A DNA stretch of 64,000 nucleotides, taken from assembly GCF_024679245.1 (NCBI RefSeq), contig NC_090182.1:37365547-37429546 (forward strand). Direction: 5' to 3'. Shown here in pieces: positions 23,469 through 34,830 of the stretch; positions within the stretch are counted from its first letter, which is position 1, and every line of letters starts with the position of its first letter. The DNA is from Pseudorasbora parva. Taxonomy: Eukaryota > Chordata > Actinopteri > Cypriniformes > Gobionidae. The notes under the pieces were generated by a model. That model ran no database searches, was not told the DNA's origin, and saw nothing but the letters and a program-made list of their open reading frames with translations. The position numbers were made by a program, and so were the translations under genes.

Positions 23469-23622
23469 GGTCTTCAAGCCCTCCGGCTTCGCCCTGGTCG
23501 CCTGCACCAGTCTGGTCATCTGAGGCCTAGCCCTCCATCTCGCCCCTGGGTCCGCCTCTGCTCCACCTCCCTCCTGGACAATTTTAGGACCGCCTGGAAG
23601 CCGCTGCTTTGAGGGGGGGCTA

Positions 23623-23752
23623 TGTCACAATTCACCAGTGTGAGTGCCCGTGATGACCTTTTGCGTGTTTTATGGACTACGACTTTGGATTACCCTTCAA
23701 CAAATACTGCGTTTGGATCTCCAACCTTTCTGTCTCAGAGCAGATTGTTACA
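23623..23752 (+). repeat. 3' LTR, internally deleted
   Basis: Starts TGTCACAATTCACCAG right after the polypurine tract, then jumps to GATGACCTTTTGCGTGTTTT, which matches the 5' LTR from 21836. About 260 bp including the TATA region are missing. Ends CAGAGCAGATTGTTACA. Confidence 0.75.
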
Positions 23753-24207
23753 ATGACACATTTAACTAATAACGTTTTAATAATTACTTAATCTATTAAT
23801 CATGTAGAATCTTCATTAGTCGCTGATGCTGTAATCATTAATAAATGGGTTAGTTCACCATTAGTTATACATTAACTCATGATTATCTGTGCATTAGTTA
23901 AGCATTAATTAATGCATATTACACTCGTTTTGTAAAGTGTTACCACCTCACTTGTACACATTTCTAAATTTTTTGCTAAACACGAATGACCTACCTCTAA
24001 CCCCACCACTAAAACCGACCCATCACTCCAGTATAGACAAATGGTAAGAATCCATATGAGTAAGGTCACACAAATGCGTACAAATTAGCCACCTTGTATA
24101 CAAATGCGTACGAATTGGTCGTGAGATCACGTTGGCATGACAGGTCTTGCTGACCTGTTTTGATGTTCTAATATACTGAAGCATACATGTAAGTGTGTCG
24201 TGAGTTT

Positions 24208-24260
24208 CTTTCTTTCTTTCTTTCTTTCTTTATTTCTTTCTTTATTTATTTCTTTCTTTC
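24208..24260. repeat. (TTTC)n microsatellite
   Basis: TTTC units with some TTTA variants. The lysine/glutamate-rich minus frame across it is a shadow. Confidence 0.95.
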
Positions 24261-24837
24261 CACTGTGGGCAAGACTGTCCACCACAATGCAATGGAAATA
24301 GAAATCTAGTAGTTTATGGTGGAGGTGTTTTATGTTGGTTGGGATATGACACATGGCACAATGCGTGATAAGGTGATTTCATTGATGATGTCATCAATAA
24401 AAATAGACGGTAATGGAGGCAATACCAATGTCAACAACCTCCTGGGAGCTGTAGAACATGTTTGAATGTCTCAGTAATTAGACTGAGAACTGACATCAAA
24501 CAAAACACATCGCATCGCCTCAGGAGGCACAAACACTGCATCTGTCTATGCTTAACTGCGTGGAAATAAAAGGAAAACTAGCAGAGAGAAGAAAAAAATA
24601 GCAGGGCACTGCCTTTTATTCTTGTCTTTAACAATCTGGTCTAACAAAACATCAACCCAAGCTCATTGAAAAAAAAAGAAAAAACAAACATGCATATGGT
24701 GACATTTCTGCAAAATGATATTTTGTTGCTTCTTGCATGTTTCACTTAAAAATGTCCAGTGAGTGCGGCTAAAATCATGTGAAGCAATCGTGTAATTTCA
24801 GATTGCTTCTACAGGTCTTTTAGCTATAAGAGTGTCA
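24261..24837. other. Unique-looking sequence, no gene
   Basis: Balanced composition and no recognisable repeat between 24360 and 24560. Nothing else to support. Confidence 0.4.
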
Positions 24838-24845
24838 ATTATCCG

Positions 24846-26418
24846 CAGTGTTGGGGAAGCTACTCTGAAACGGTAGCTTTACAAGCTACTTGTAAGCTAA
24901 AGTAGTTAAGTTACATTCAAGCTACCATTTTGAAAAAGTAGTTAGCTACACTACAAGTTACGATCAAAAAGTAGCTAGCTACATTGAAACTACTTCTTTT
25001 TTTTTACAATGATGAATAACTTTGAATAATTAATGCATACTGTTATACTATCTGGGGTTTCAAGCAATATAATGCAATGTAATTGATTTTAAAGGGTATA
25101 GTGAGACTTCAGGTTGATTGGGACACTTTTTTCCCAGTCATTTCAAAGGCAAAAACTGTCAGAATCATTTGAATAATTGATACAATAAACACAATAATAT
25201 AATATAGCCTATATAACTGACTTTCAAAGTGCAACATGGCTAAAAATTTAACATCAGTGCAAGAATAAAATCTATGCAACTTAAATTTAAAATACAGGTA
25301 TCAGGATTAGGTTTACCACCATCAAACAAACCGAATGTGGGACGATTACTACGTTTGTGTGGGACAATGTGAGAAAAGTTACCAACACTAAAACATAACT
25401 TGAAACTGTTATATAATGTCTAAGTTAATAAAAAAGTATTTGTATTCTGCCTTCCAGCTGATAAAAATGTTTTGTTCTTTAGTCCCTACCAGAAAACACC
25501 ATTATATCACAATGTAATATAACATGTCTTTATTTTAAATGTAATTTAAATTCGACTTCACTGAGCCCAAAGGCAGCAGGCATCATGCAGATAAACTATT
25601 TTTGAAAGAGTTCTGACCAAGTCCAACTAAAAAATCAACAAAATAAATAATGAACAAATAAAATATAAATCAGTTATAAATTAGTTAATTGACAGTTTTA
25701 TATATTAATTTATATTATATATTAACAATATAACCAATTTACCGAATTATCCAGTAGTTTTCTGAACAGATGCATTTATTAATATGCTATTTAAAAACTA
25801 ACAGACTGATGGAAATGTGGGACATTTTCTCAATATGCGACGTGTGGGACAAGGGGTGAAAATGCTGTAGCCTATGGTACACGCAAAGCAAGACGGAAGG
25901 TCACTCTAGTAAGGATTAGTCTAAAATGCAGGTCAAACTCACAGCACATGCAGTGATGGAGCGCATTCTGAACGGAACCACTGTGAATATCATGAGCTGC
26001 TCACATAAACGGTGCAGGTGCTTTGCTTGCATATTTATTTTCATTTCGAATGGTTTTGTTTAAAAGTGTACATTTCAAGCTTTCTAGCCTACACATGATA
26101 TATCTCATATCTGTGAGGCAAGTAGCCTGCTGAGTTTTGGTTTATTTACAATGTTGTTTTACAGCTGAGCAGCTCATATGAATGAAGCGCGTCTGCCAGC
26201 TTAGCTTCCGTCACACCGCTCAGCTCCGCTCGTTCTCGTCGGTCATTAGATTTAGAACCCAAAAATGGAATGTAGCTTTTGGTCGAGCTACTCCGCTACT
26301 TGCTGTATAATGTAGTAAGCTACAATGTTTTAAAAGTAACTGAGCTACTGACAAGCTACTGAAAAATGTAGTTAAGCTAGTAGCGTCGCTATTTGTAGCT
26401 CACTACTGCCCAACACTG
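24846..26418. mobile_element. Non-autonomous hAT-type element, 1.57 kb
   Basis: Ends are CAGTGTTGGGGAAGCTAC and the inverse side CTACTGCCCAACACTG, flanked by a perfect 8-bp duplication ATTATCCG (24838-24845 and 26419-26426). CAGTGTTGGG ends and 8-bp duplications are characteristic of hAT elements. The subterminal regions are dense in AGCTAC/GTAGCT words, possible transposase contacts. No transposase frame remains in the interior, which is ordinary AT-rich sequence. The perfect duplication points to a relatively young insertion. Confidence 0.9.
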
Positions 26419-26527
26419 ATTATCCGCAAAAATCTGCATCCATATTAAAAATTTGCATGAATAGAAATAAGCTGTCGGAAACTGTAGTGAATATGTGAAG
26501 GGTGCCTACATTCTTCTCTCTGCTAGT

Positions 26528-26768
26528 TTGGGGCTGAGTGGTTCATGTAGGTTGCCTGTAAATGGGAAGGTTGGTGGTTCAATCCCTGGTTCCACCTGAC
26601 CAAGTGTTGAGGTGTCCATGAGCAAGACACCCAACCCTAGCTGCTCCTGATGAGCTGGATGGTGCCTTACATGGCTGACATCGCCGTCGGTGAATGTGAG
26701 GTAAAAATGTAAAGCACTTTGGATGGCCATAGGGTCTGTTAAAAGTGCTTTATAAATGCAGTCCATTC
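26528..26768 (+). mobile_element. V-SINE-like tRNA SINE, copy 1
   Basis: A tRNA-like head (GGGCTGAGTGGTTCATG for the A box, GGTTGGTGGTTCAATCCC for the B box) is followed by a core CATGAGCAAGACACCCAACC, GAGCTGGATGGTGCCTTAC and CATGGCTGACATCGCCGTCG, then a LINE-like tail ending CTTTATAAATGCAGTCCATT. This order is that of vertebrate V-SINEs. Part of the core (the GTGTATGAATGGGT block seen in copy 2) is deleted. Confidence 0.8.
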
Positions 26769-27650
26769 TGTGGAGTTTTGCAAAAATGTCTGATTTGGCA
26801 GATTTTTCCAGTGAGCCTAGGTTGCAAAACATGAGCTATTTAAATTGACCAGTCAGTTTACCCCAGGGCTCCTGCATGCTTCCCTCACCCAACAGGCTCT
26901 AGTCATGCAGGTCTGGAAGGCCAATCATTGTTAGGAATGTGGGGGTGTAATAATTTTCTCTTCACAGCTGTGAACTTTTTTAAACTATGTTTTACTGCTG
27001 AGCAACCTATTTTACATATGTGGTCAGGAAGTAAATATGACTGTTCTGCTAGGGTGCTCTGGGTGGTTACCATGGTTGTTTGGGGTTGCTAGGTTGTTAT
27101 AGTTTCAATTATATTCTGATCTAGATGTTTCCAGTTTTATTCCTGCCTTATCAACTGTCAAGCTAAATTTGTTGTCATATAGAACCACCTAGGGGTACAA
27201 TTTACTCATGGCTGTTTTCAAATGTTCATAACAGATTTTGTAATCTAATATAATAATATTATTAATATCTATATAACTGTCAGACACAGACGAGGACACA
27301 AAGGTAAGTGTAATGTTTATTAACAGAGGTTACGGACACAGGCAGAACACAGAATTAATCTTGACACAGAGAAACCTTAACTGACTGATGACGGAACTTT
27401 CCTTTGTAGATGATGGAGACGAAGATGGAGAAGAAGACGATGATGGAGATGGAAACGAAGAAGATGACGAAGACAGATAAGAAGCGGAACAGGTATGTCG
27501 ACGGTAGTCATGGGGTGGTGATCGGTGCAAGACCAGATGATGAGGGCTTGTGGATGGTGCGCTTAAGTGTGGCTCTGTTGATGAAGCACAGGTAATCAGA
27601 ATGCTGGTGATTGTGAACGAATGGGTGACATTTTATCATAATATCACACC

Positions 27651-27694
<44 letters not shown>

Positions 27695-27779
27695 TTGTGT
27701 GTGTTTATTTATTATTATTATCAAGATGATTAGTCAAATTGTTTTCGAATAACACGCAAATAACTTCACATAAAAAGGA
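26769..27779. other. Low-complexity patches, no gene
   Basis: A purine-rich GATGATGGAGAC/GAAGAAGAC patch at 27408-27478 explains the acidic plus and serine-rich minus frames there. A TA/GT microsatellite lies at 27651-27693. An AAGGTAAGTG word at 27301-27310 has no matching gene context. Confidence 0.5.
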
Positions 27780-28009
27780 AAGTAGGCTATATCTCTGCAA
27801 TGCTTTAACATATTCTAACCAAACTTAGTATGTGTTATGCCAACCATGACTTAAGGCTGCCTGCAGAGTTTCGGTGCAGTGCCACCTAGTGGTACAGAGA
27901 TACAAAAATGTGACATTTTTGATGATAACTTCACAATGCTTTGGCCAAAAATCACAAAACTGGTCTCTTTAGATTTGTGGCATCATGCCGAGCCAAAGCC
28001 GAGCCAAAG

Positions 28010-28697
28010 TTTATATTTGAATGTAATGTATATACATCTTAATAATTATTGTCAAAAATGTTTTGAATATATATACTAATGTAAAAATAAGTCGTTTTTA
28101 ATGCTAATTATTACTCCGTAGCATGTCCTAATATATCAAATTAAAGGTACACTGTGTACATTTTAAATTGTGTAAACTGAGAAATGCCCACCGCTCACCC
28201 CTCCCTTTCAAAGCACGTAGACAAGCTATGGTGACTGACACAGGACAAAGATGTCATCGCCCGAGGAAGAGAGTAGCTAGCGCTCTGTAGAGCAATTTGT
28301 CCGTTTAGGGCTACTGTAGAAACCAGGGATGTGCACGAAGAGTTGAATATTCGATTGTAATTAGTTGTAATGGGTAATATCCCGATTCAAGATTGATAAT
28401 GTACTCTATTTTAAACATATCGCTGGACGAATAGTTGATAACGTGTTAAATAATCATTTTGAATCATTTAAAGGGGGGGTGAAATGCTGTTTCATGCATA
28501 CTGAGCTTTTTACACTGTTAAAGACTTGGATTCCCATCCTAAACATAGTCAAAGTTTCAAAAACTAATGTTGGACGTTTGATAGAGTATTTCTGTGTCAA
28601 AAATACTCCTTCGGGTTTCTCACAAGTTTCGGAGAGTTTTTTTTGAGTATGGGTCTACTTGACGTTAAAAGATCGGAAGGTCCTTGTATGGGCCGTA
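28010..28697. repeat. Derived copy of a duplicated segment
   Basis: From 28007 to 28698 this matches 30925-31616 base for base apart from four substitutions and no indels. The segment is flanked by CCAAAG at 28004-28009 and 28698-28703. It contains a truncated left part of the TTAA MITE (from 28472), cut at GGGCCGTAC, while the other copy runs on through the whole MITE. This copy is therefore the derived one. Confidence 0.85.
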
Positions 28698-28894
28698 CCA
28701 AAGCATAGCCCATATTCCCATATCAACCATTTTGGGAGTCGACCATTTTGAAATTAGTCAAAATGTGCTATATTTTACAAACGCATTGCCGTATCATTAT
28801 GAAACTTGGTATGTATTTTCTGTATTTTCCAAGCCCTAAAGGTACTCAAAAAGTTTCAGGGCAGCGCCACCTAGTGGACAAAAGTTATAAATTT

Positions 28895-29127
28895 GGATCA
28901 GTGGTTCATGTAGGCTGTCTACAAACCAGAAGGTTGGTGGTTCAATCCCCGGTTCCACCTGACCAAGTGTCGAAGTGTCCATGAGCAAGACACCTAACCC
29001 CAGCAGCTCCCGACGAGCTGGATGGCGCCTTACATGGCTGACACCGCCGTCGGTGTATGAATGGGTGAATGTGAGGCAAAAATGTAAAGCGCTTTGGATA
29101 AAAGCGCTATATAAATGCAGTCCATTT
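28895..29127 (+). mobile_element. V-SINE-like tRNA SINE, copy 2
   Basis: Same architecture as the copy at 26.5 kb: B box GGTTGGTGGTTCAATCCCC, core CAAGACACCTAACCCC and CATGGCTGACACCGCCGTCG, a GGTGTATGAATGGGTGAATG block, then AAAGCGCTATATAAATGCAG. It splits the GCCACCTAGTGG-module repeat right after ATAAATTT. The more complete core makes it the better reference copy. Confidence 0.85.
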
Positions 29128-29735
29128 ATAATTAATTTTCCAAAAATGCTAATAACTTATCATTGAATTTGACGATAGTCATAAAACTGGTACAATAGAT
29201 TCCTTGGGTCATGCCAATAACACAGATACCAATTTTGCCATATTTGGCCAAACTTTCTGTTCGCCGTCTTGATTTCTTTTAAAAACTTACTTTTTTGAAC
29301 TGCTCCTAAACCATTCATCGGATTTTCACCCAAATCAAATCGTAACATATTCAGGCCATGACAACAAAAAGTTATTAGTTTTTTGTCAACTGATAAAACC
29401 GTTTTCATATGCTGCAGCAACAAAGTTGAGCCATGATGCCAAAATGACTCTTGAGGCTGTATATCTGCAAAGCTTTGCAATAATCACACCAAATTTTGCT
29501 AGTGTCATTGTCACCTCACACTGACCAAAGCACATCGATTTCGTAACTGTGCCACCTATTGGTCAAAAGTGATAAAGCATTAAATCCTGATTTTTCAGCT
29601 ATTTTGTCTAAAATCATTTTAAAATGCCTTTGATTGCTGTTTAAGTTGGTTTGACACGCCGAGATATGTTGGTTTTTCTTATTGCTTTCTTTGCGCTTGG
29701 CCCCGTTAATTATTATTATTATTATTTTGCCATAT

Positions 29736-30924
29736 CAAAACTGAAATCACGTGCATGGGTAAATTGTACCTGCTGGTGGTTTGAGGTATAGTACAACAAA
29801 CCCTGGTGGTAAAGTTACCATTCTTGATTCAAAGGTTTGTCTGTGCGGTTGCTACGTTGGTGCCGTGACCCGGATGAGAGAGTAATAGTATAGGCTGCTG
29901 TCTTTAGTGTTCTTTTTGGCACACCTGCCTCCCATGCAGGCGACATTGGTTTGAATCACTTGGAGTGGGTTGAGTTGGACTGGTTACACTTACTGATCAA
30001 AATCAAAAGAGCCCAATCCCAAATCTATGAAATTCAAGTTCCTAATCCAGTGTTTTTCCTCCACCTTTATCATCTGCCAGGTGAAAATTGCATGTTCGAT
30101 CACTTGGAAAAGTAAAAGCACACTTCTCCTCAATAAGCTACATAATTTAAGAGATCATTCTTGTCGGTAGAGCAAATGATGTGGGATGAGTAACTCACAA
30201 AATTGTATTGCTCCAGGTTAGAAGTCTGTTCAAATGCCTGACCCTAAATATGAGCAAGCATCACTTATTACATAATAGCACATGCACACTGAGTCGCCTC
30301 ATGGTTGCCCTCAATAGAATCATCCAAGTCTGTTTGGTGTCAGTTCATTCAGAATTTGACTGGATATTGATAAATGGAAGCAGCCTGCAGTGCAAAACAA
30401 AGCCCCCGCAGTCCCATATTATAGGAAGTAAACAATTTACTGTTGATCTAGGCTTCTTCCCTTCAGCTCTTTCAACGAGCAATTTTATGCTAACTGTAAC
30501 TTCTCTTTATTGTGAAAGAATGACATAGCCTATATAGTTCACTGTGATTGCTTATACAGTGAGACTAGGCTGGTCCTTTTTGTGGAATATACTTCAGTTA
30601 AATGAGCAGACTCCCTTTAAAGAACTGCTGCCCCCTAATAGTCTTTCATTCAGATTGCACTAAGCAGATAAAACAGATGTTGCTGAGTCATCAATGTTTG
30701 CAGAAACAGCTTTGAGTGTTTTTTTTTTTTCAGGAAGACTTTGACAATGTTTAGTTGTTTAAAGAGCTGCAAGGAAAAGCATCAGATTTGAGATTCATTT
30801 TATGACAGTGGCCATTTACAAATAAAATGGGATTTTGTTTTCTTCTCCAGTTTAAAAAGTCCTACAAATCTACCCTTTGTGTTCATGTTGGCTTCATATG
30901 GTTTTGAAAAACTTTTTTTTTTTT
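29736..30924. other. Mostly unique DNA; possible tRNA-like scrap
   Basis: CACACCTGCCTCCCATGCAG followed by GCGACATTGGTTTGAATCAC (29919-29958) resembles the anticodon and B-box side of a tRNA-derived SINE, but the rest is not clear. The 106-codon plus frame at 30208-30528 has no domain. A poly(T) run ends at 30924, exactly where the duplicated segment starts. Confidence 0.35.
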
Positions 30925-31616
30925 AAGTTTATATTTGAATGTAATGTATATACATCTTAATAATTATTGTCAAAAATGTTTTGAATATATATACAAATGT
31001 AAAAATAAGTAGTTTTTAATGCTAATTATTACTCCGTAGCATGTCCTAATATATCAAATTAAAGGTACACTGTGTACATTTTAAATTGTGTAAACTGAGA
31101 AATGCCCACTGCTCACCCCTCCCTTTCAAAGCACGTAGACAAGCTATGGTGACTGACACAGGACAAAGATGTCATCGCCCGAGGAAGAGAGTAGCTAGCG
31201 CTCTGTAGAGCAATTTGTCCGTTTAGGGCTACTGTAGAAACCAGGGATGTGCACGAAGAGTTGAATATTCGATTGTAATTAGTTGTAATGGGTAATATCC
31301 CGATTCAAGATTGATAATGTACTCTATTTTAAACATATCGCTGGACGAATAGTTGATAACGTGTTAAATAATCATTTTGAATCATTTAAAGGGGGGGTGA
31401 AATGCTGTTTCATGCATACTGAGCTTTTTACACTGTTAAACACTTGGATTCCCATCCTAAACATAGTCAAAGTTTCAAAAACTAATGTTGGACGTTTGAT
31501 AGAGTATTTCTGTGTCAAAAATACTCCTTCGGGTTTCTCACAAGTTTCGGAGAGTTTTTTTTGAGTATGGGTCTACTTGACGTTAAAAGATCGGAAGGTC
31601 CTTGTATGGGCCGTAC
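30925..31616. repeat. Source copy of the duplicated segment
   Basis: Twin of 28007-28698. It continues without a break into the complete TTAA MITE, so this is the likely template. It starts immediately after a poly(T)-AAG junction. Confidence 0.85.
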
Positions 31617-32515
31617 GGGCTCTTCTCCCGGTAGGGTGTGCGTGCGCGTCACTAGAGGGAGAGAGAGGAAATGCACGCTGTAAACAGTCTCTCAGCTGCG
31701 GATCCACTCGTCCGTGAACACTAATGTCGGTTATAGTCCGCGCGCTCCACTTCATTCCTCCACTTTGACATTAAGGCGACTTCAACGCTTCAGCACAGCA
31801 TTCCGGGAAGGCAGCGCTGCATTTGAACCGATTTGAACGCAGAAATGCTTCAGTCGCATCGCAAAGTGGATCTCCACACTCCAAGAAGTGTGTTTTTGAC
31901 GGAGCCGTCCCAGCGATAAAGGTTCGGTCCTGGAAGCAGCCGGTGAGTAAAACTGCTTCAAATGTCTGTGCTGTGCTTATCGTCGCGTATGTAAACATCA
32001 GTAAACAACACGATCGCGTGCTTCGTCATTCAAATGCACTAACGGACTTCATTGCTGTTCTATGTAACTCATAACGTTACACTACTCTGACGTGCAAAAC
32101 CGTTTTGCTTGCTACTAAGGTTTGGTCGCATACAATAGTACATAAACCGAATCATGTCATGTTGACAGGCCACTAAATACAGTACATACCACAGAGACGG
32201 ACTTCCTGCTGTTGCTGTTTCTATTTCAGCCTCCGAATTAGATTCTGGATCATATCTATTAGCTGAGATAGCTGAGATGGGTTTCTCCACGCTTGAGGAC
32301 GTCACCGCTTTGCGCATTCTTCATTCTTTAGCTCCGCCCACACGATACGCCTCCAGGCGCTCGGCTTTTTCCGGAAAGACTCGGTACAGCCCATATTTCT
32401 TTTACAAATATAATAAAACGAAAGACTTTTCGGAGATATGAAGGATGCAATACTACTCTATAGGTACTCAAGATTGACATGAGATTGACTGAAACTGAGT
32501 GTTTCACCCCCCCCT
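31390..32515. mobile_element. TTAA-flanked MITE with exon-like core
   Basis: Ends AGGGGGGGTGAAA and TTTCACCCCCCCCT are flanked by TTAA (31386-31389 and 32516-32519), as in piggyBac or Kolobok elements. The interior contains an open stretch encoding CVFDGAVPAIKVRSWKQP (about 31891-31944) followed directly by a donor-like GGTGAGTAAAAC. A second full copy is at 56702-57873 and a truncated one at 28472-28698. No transposase. The 83-codon frame around it runs through the donor into what would be intron. Confidence 0.8.
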
Positions 32516-32743
32516 TTAATATGTATTATGGTTCCTTTCACTGTAATTCAATACCCCTTTGAGTTATTTGATCCAAATCAATATTTGATTTCCATGAGCC
32601 AAAATAATTGAATACAATATTCTGGGAAAATGCCCATCACCTAGTAGAAACATGACTTCACTGTAAGGTGGCCCGTGATGTATGGAATTTGAAATGGGTT
32701 ATTCTATGGTAATATAGACAGGTTCATTTTGTAAGGTCTTTAT

Positions 32744-33646
32744 TAGGGCTCTCCTTGACTAAGGATTTAAACAATCGAATCAGAATTGTTGAATCTCTCT
32801 ATGGTCGACTGATAGTCGAATCATCTGTGTTCGCGTGTGAATGGGTTGGGAGGGGCACGAGACTGTCAGCAGGAGGGTAAAAGTATTTTTATTTTCCTTT
32901 ACACACTGCACACAGCAACAACTTTTAATAAAGCGACCAAAACTGCCTGCCAACTGACAGACGAACTGACAATGGCTTTCTTATTTAGGTTTAAATAGCC
33001 TAAAAGTTAATGTGGTGGATAAACATTAATAAACCGTTTTCTCATAACATGTTAAAGCCGCGATCGAAATACAGAACATCATACAAATATATAAAAGAAC
33101 ATTTTGATAAATAAACCTAAAAAAAAAAAGACCTGCCTAGAGAGGAAAATAACACTTTGAGTGCATTTACATTCTGAAGCCGATTGTGAAGCGGGTGAAG
33201 ACGTAAGCGAAGCTCAGCCCCGCGCGCCTCAGGATCTCACTCACACCGCCACCTCACGCGCACATTATATACACGCAAGCTCAATTTTGAATTGACTGAC
33301 AGATGAGCTGCACGAAAGCGCTCTGTGGTGCAGCGGGATTTTAAACAACTTCCCGAGTGGCCGCGGACAGGCGCTGAATGCTGCCGCCGGTTTGTGTACA
33401 CTCATTGAACGTGTTCTAATTTTAAAGGCGCGGTGCGGAGCTCAGCGCCCTTAAAGGGGTCGCACACCGATGCTCAGCTCAGCGCAGCGCCGCGACACGT
33501 CTTTAAAATATTAAGCACCCCCATTTTGCCAAAATGGTATGACCCTCGTTTCATAACACCCACAAAGATTCGACCGTGAGATCGGTGGTCGAATCAGGCT
33601 CCACATATCGATGCATCGAATCTTCGATTATTCGGGGTCACCCCTA
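32744..33646. mobile_element. MITE with 8-bp duplication (hAT-like)
   Basis: Starts TAGGGCTCTCC and ends GGTCACCCCTA, flanked by a perfect GTCTTTAT at 32736-32743 and 33647-33654. Subterminal AATCGAATC / GATTCGA words are inverted at the two sides. The right half is GC-rich (CGCGCGCC, AGCGCAGCGCCGCG). No coding frame. Eight-base duplications and TAGGG ends fit the hAT superfamily. Confidence 0.85.
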
Positions 33647-33974
33647 GTCTTTATACTCCACTGAGCATTTCTGTCAATATATCCTCATAAATACTAAACA
33701 CTGCACATTTAAGTGACATTGTAATTACTAGCTATGGTCTGCATAGATGATAGCATACTTTAAAAAAAAGAAAAAGGTTTTTTTTTTTTTTTTACATTTT
33801 CAACTTTCTTTAGTGTGTAATGTTGCTGTTTGAGCTTCAAATTTACAATGCATAAAGTCACTCCAAAGTCAGTTTTTTATTTTCTATATCAGTTACACTG
33901 TTTCTGAACTCCCTGGAATGCATCAGTTGTAGTTTTGTGTTTCCTTTGAGCATAACACATTACAGTACGCCTAG

Positions 33975-34830
33975 TTTAAAGTCCCCCTATAGTCAATAAT
34001 TGTATCCCATACAAAATCTACTTTGATCACAAATTATATATTTAAACATTGCTGTGAAAAAATAAAACAAAATAAAAATATTCATGCTTGAAAATAGCTT
34101 GAATGTACCTTCATTTAGTATACGCAGATTCACGAATATGCAAATTAGCCCCGCCTCCACTTATTTGCGCAAATTTAAAAATACAAATCGGTCAACTTAC
34201 TGAGGTAAACACTGCACAATGGTGTTCTTTATAACGTCGGACACATAACGGTAATTAATATGATTATCCTTTTGCATGGCTAATGACTATGTTATTAAAC
34301 AGTTTATAATGTGTTGCAAATGCTACAAAAACCATGCCCCATTTGCTATCTCAGATTTCAGTATCAGTCAGCACCCTTGAATCACTTTGAACATCATAGA
34401 AAGTCAACTGACAGAGGCATATAGGCTAGTTCATTGTTACATCATAACATACATCATATACATAATTCACCCGCTATATTGCTAAATCTACCTGATTTTT
34501 CATATCAACAGAAATATATATTGGGATAACCAGCTTCTCTTGAGACTCCCCTGCTTCAGAATAGTTAATGATATGCTGACCAATGTTGACCAATCACAAC
34601 ACACTTGTCCAGTTGACCAATCAGAGCATATTGTGCTTTTCTGAAGGAGGGGCTTCATAGAGACAGGAACTAAACACAATTACTGTCAGACTGGGAAGAG
34701 AGGTGTTGCAACAATGTCAAATATGAGAAAAAAGTATGTGTTTTTTGAACATTCAAGCATAAAAACCTATTCTAGTAAACCCCAGAAACAAAATCAACAA
34801 TGTAAAAGGGCATACTAGGACCTCTTTATG
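33975..34830. mobile_element. Probable MITE with TAAAG ends
   Basis: The left edge TTTAAAGTCCCCCTATAGTC roughly mirrors the right edge GGCATACTAGGACCTCTTTA. The interior has CCAATCAGAGCATATTGTGC and GAAGGAGGGGCTTCATAG, phrases that recur in cyprinid repeats. No target duplication that I trust. Confidence 0.45.

Larger units (their letters stand above)
21531..23752 (+). mobile_element. Non-autonomous, pol-less LTR retrotransposon
   Basis: A 392-bp 5' LTR is followed by a short gag-like frame, three tandem arrays, a polypurine tract GAGGGGGGG (23611-23619) and a 130-bp internally deleted 3' LTR. No protease, reverse transcriptase, RNase H or integrase is present between the LTRs. Such gag-plus-proline-rich elements are known in fish genomes and are thought to depend on autonomous Ty3/gypsy partners; that link is inference here. 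LTR divergence and the 3' LTR deletion show the copy is not recent. No convincing target duplication was found. Confidence 0.75.
21175..24134. mobile_element. Nested foldback elements hosting an LTR element
   Basis: The outer ends are CCAACCTGGTCTCACG (21177) and the inverse of CCAACGTGATCTCACG (near 24134), followed inward by AATTTGTACGTATTT and inverse. An inner foldback starts AACACTTTACAATACG (near 21240) and ends TTTTGTAAAGTGTTACC (near 23943); its arms share GATAATCATGAGTTAATGTA and ATGGTGAACTAACCCAT. The LTR element at 21531-23752 sits in the inner loop. Order of events: outer element, then inner, then LTR insertion is the simplest reading. Confidence 0.7.
27780..29735 (+). mobile_element. 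Unclassified repeat with GCCACCTAGTGG modules
   Basis: Short modules recur: GCAGTGCCACCTAGTGG (27878), GGCAGCGCCACCTAGTGG (28860) and GTGCCACCTATTGG (29547), each near phrases such as ATCTCTGCAATGCTTT / ATCTGCAAAGCTTTGC and an AAACTTGGTATG/AAACTTAGTATG word. The right end is TTGGCCCCGTTAATTATT with an ATT tail. The repeat is interrupted by the duplicated segment (28010-28697) and by a SINE (28895-29127). No coding capacity seen. Confidence 0.5.

Noticed and set aside
22604..23612. Several overlapping ORFs of about 270-330 codons on both strands
   Set aside because: They are all translations of tandem arrays A to C whose units are multiples of 3 without stops. Only the frame continuous with the gag-like region has any claim, and it is broken by 29-bp units.
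21531..23752. CRISPR-like array
   Set aside because: The direct repeats are contiguous with no unique spacers and code for proline-rich peptides, in a eukaryotic LTR element.
29905..29995. tRNA-like stretch with a B-box-like word
   Set aside because: No acceptor stem or cloverleaf can be drawn; at best a SINE scrap.
28443..31564. Two almost identical 67-codon frames (28443-28646 and 31361-31564)
   Set aside because: They belong to the duplicated segment and cross a MITE border, so similarity reflects the recent copy and not selection on a protein.
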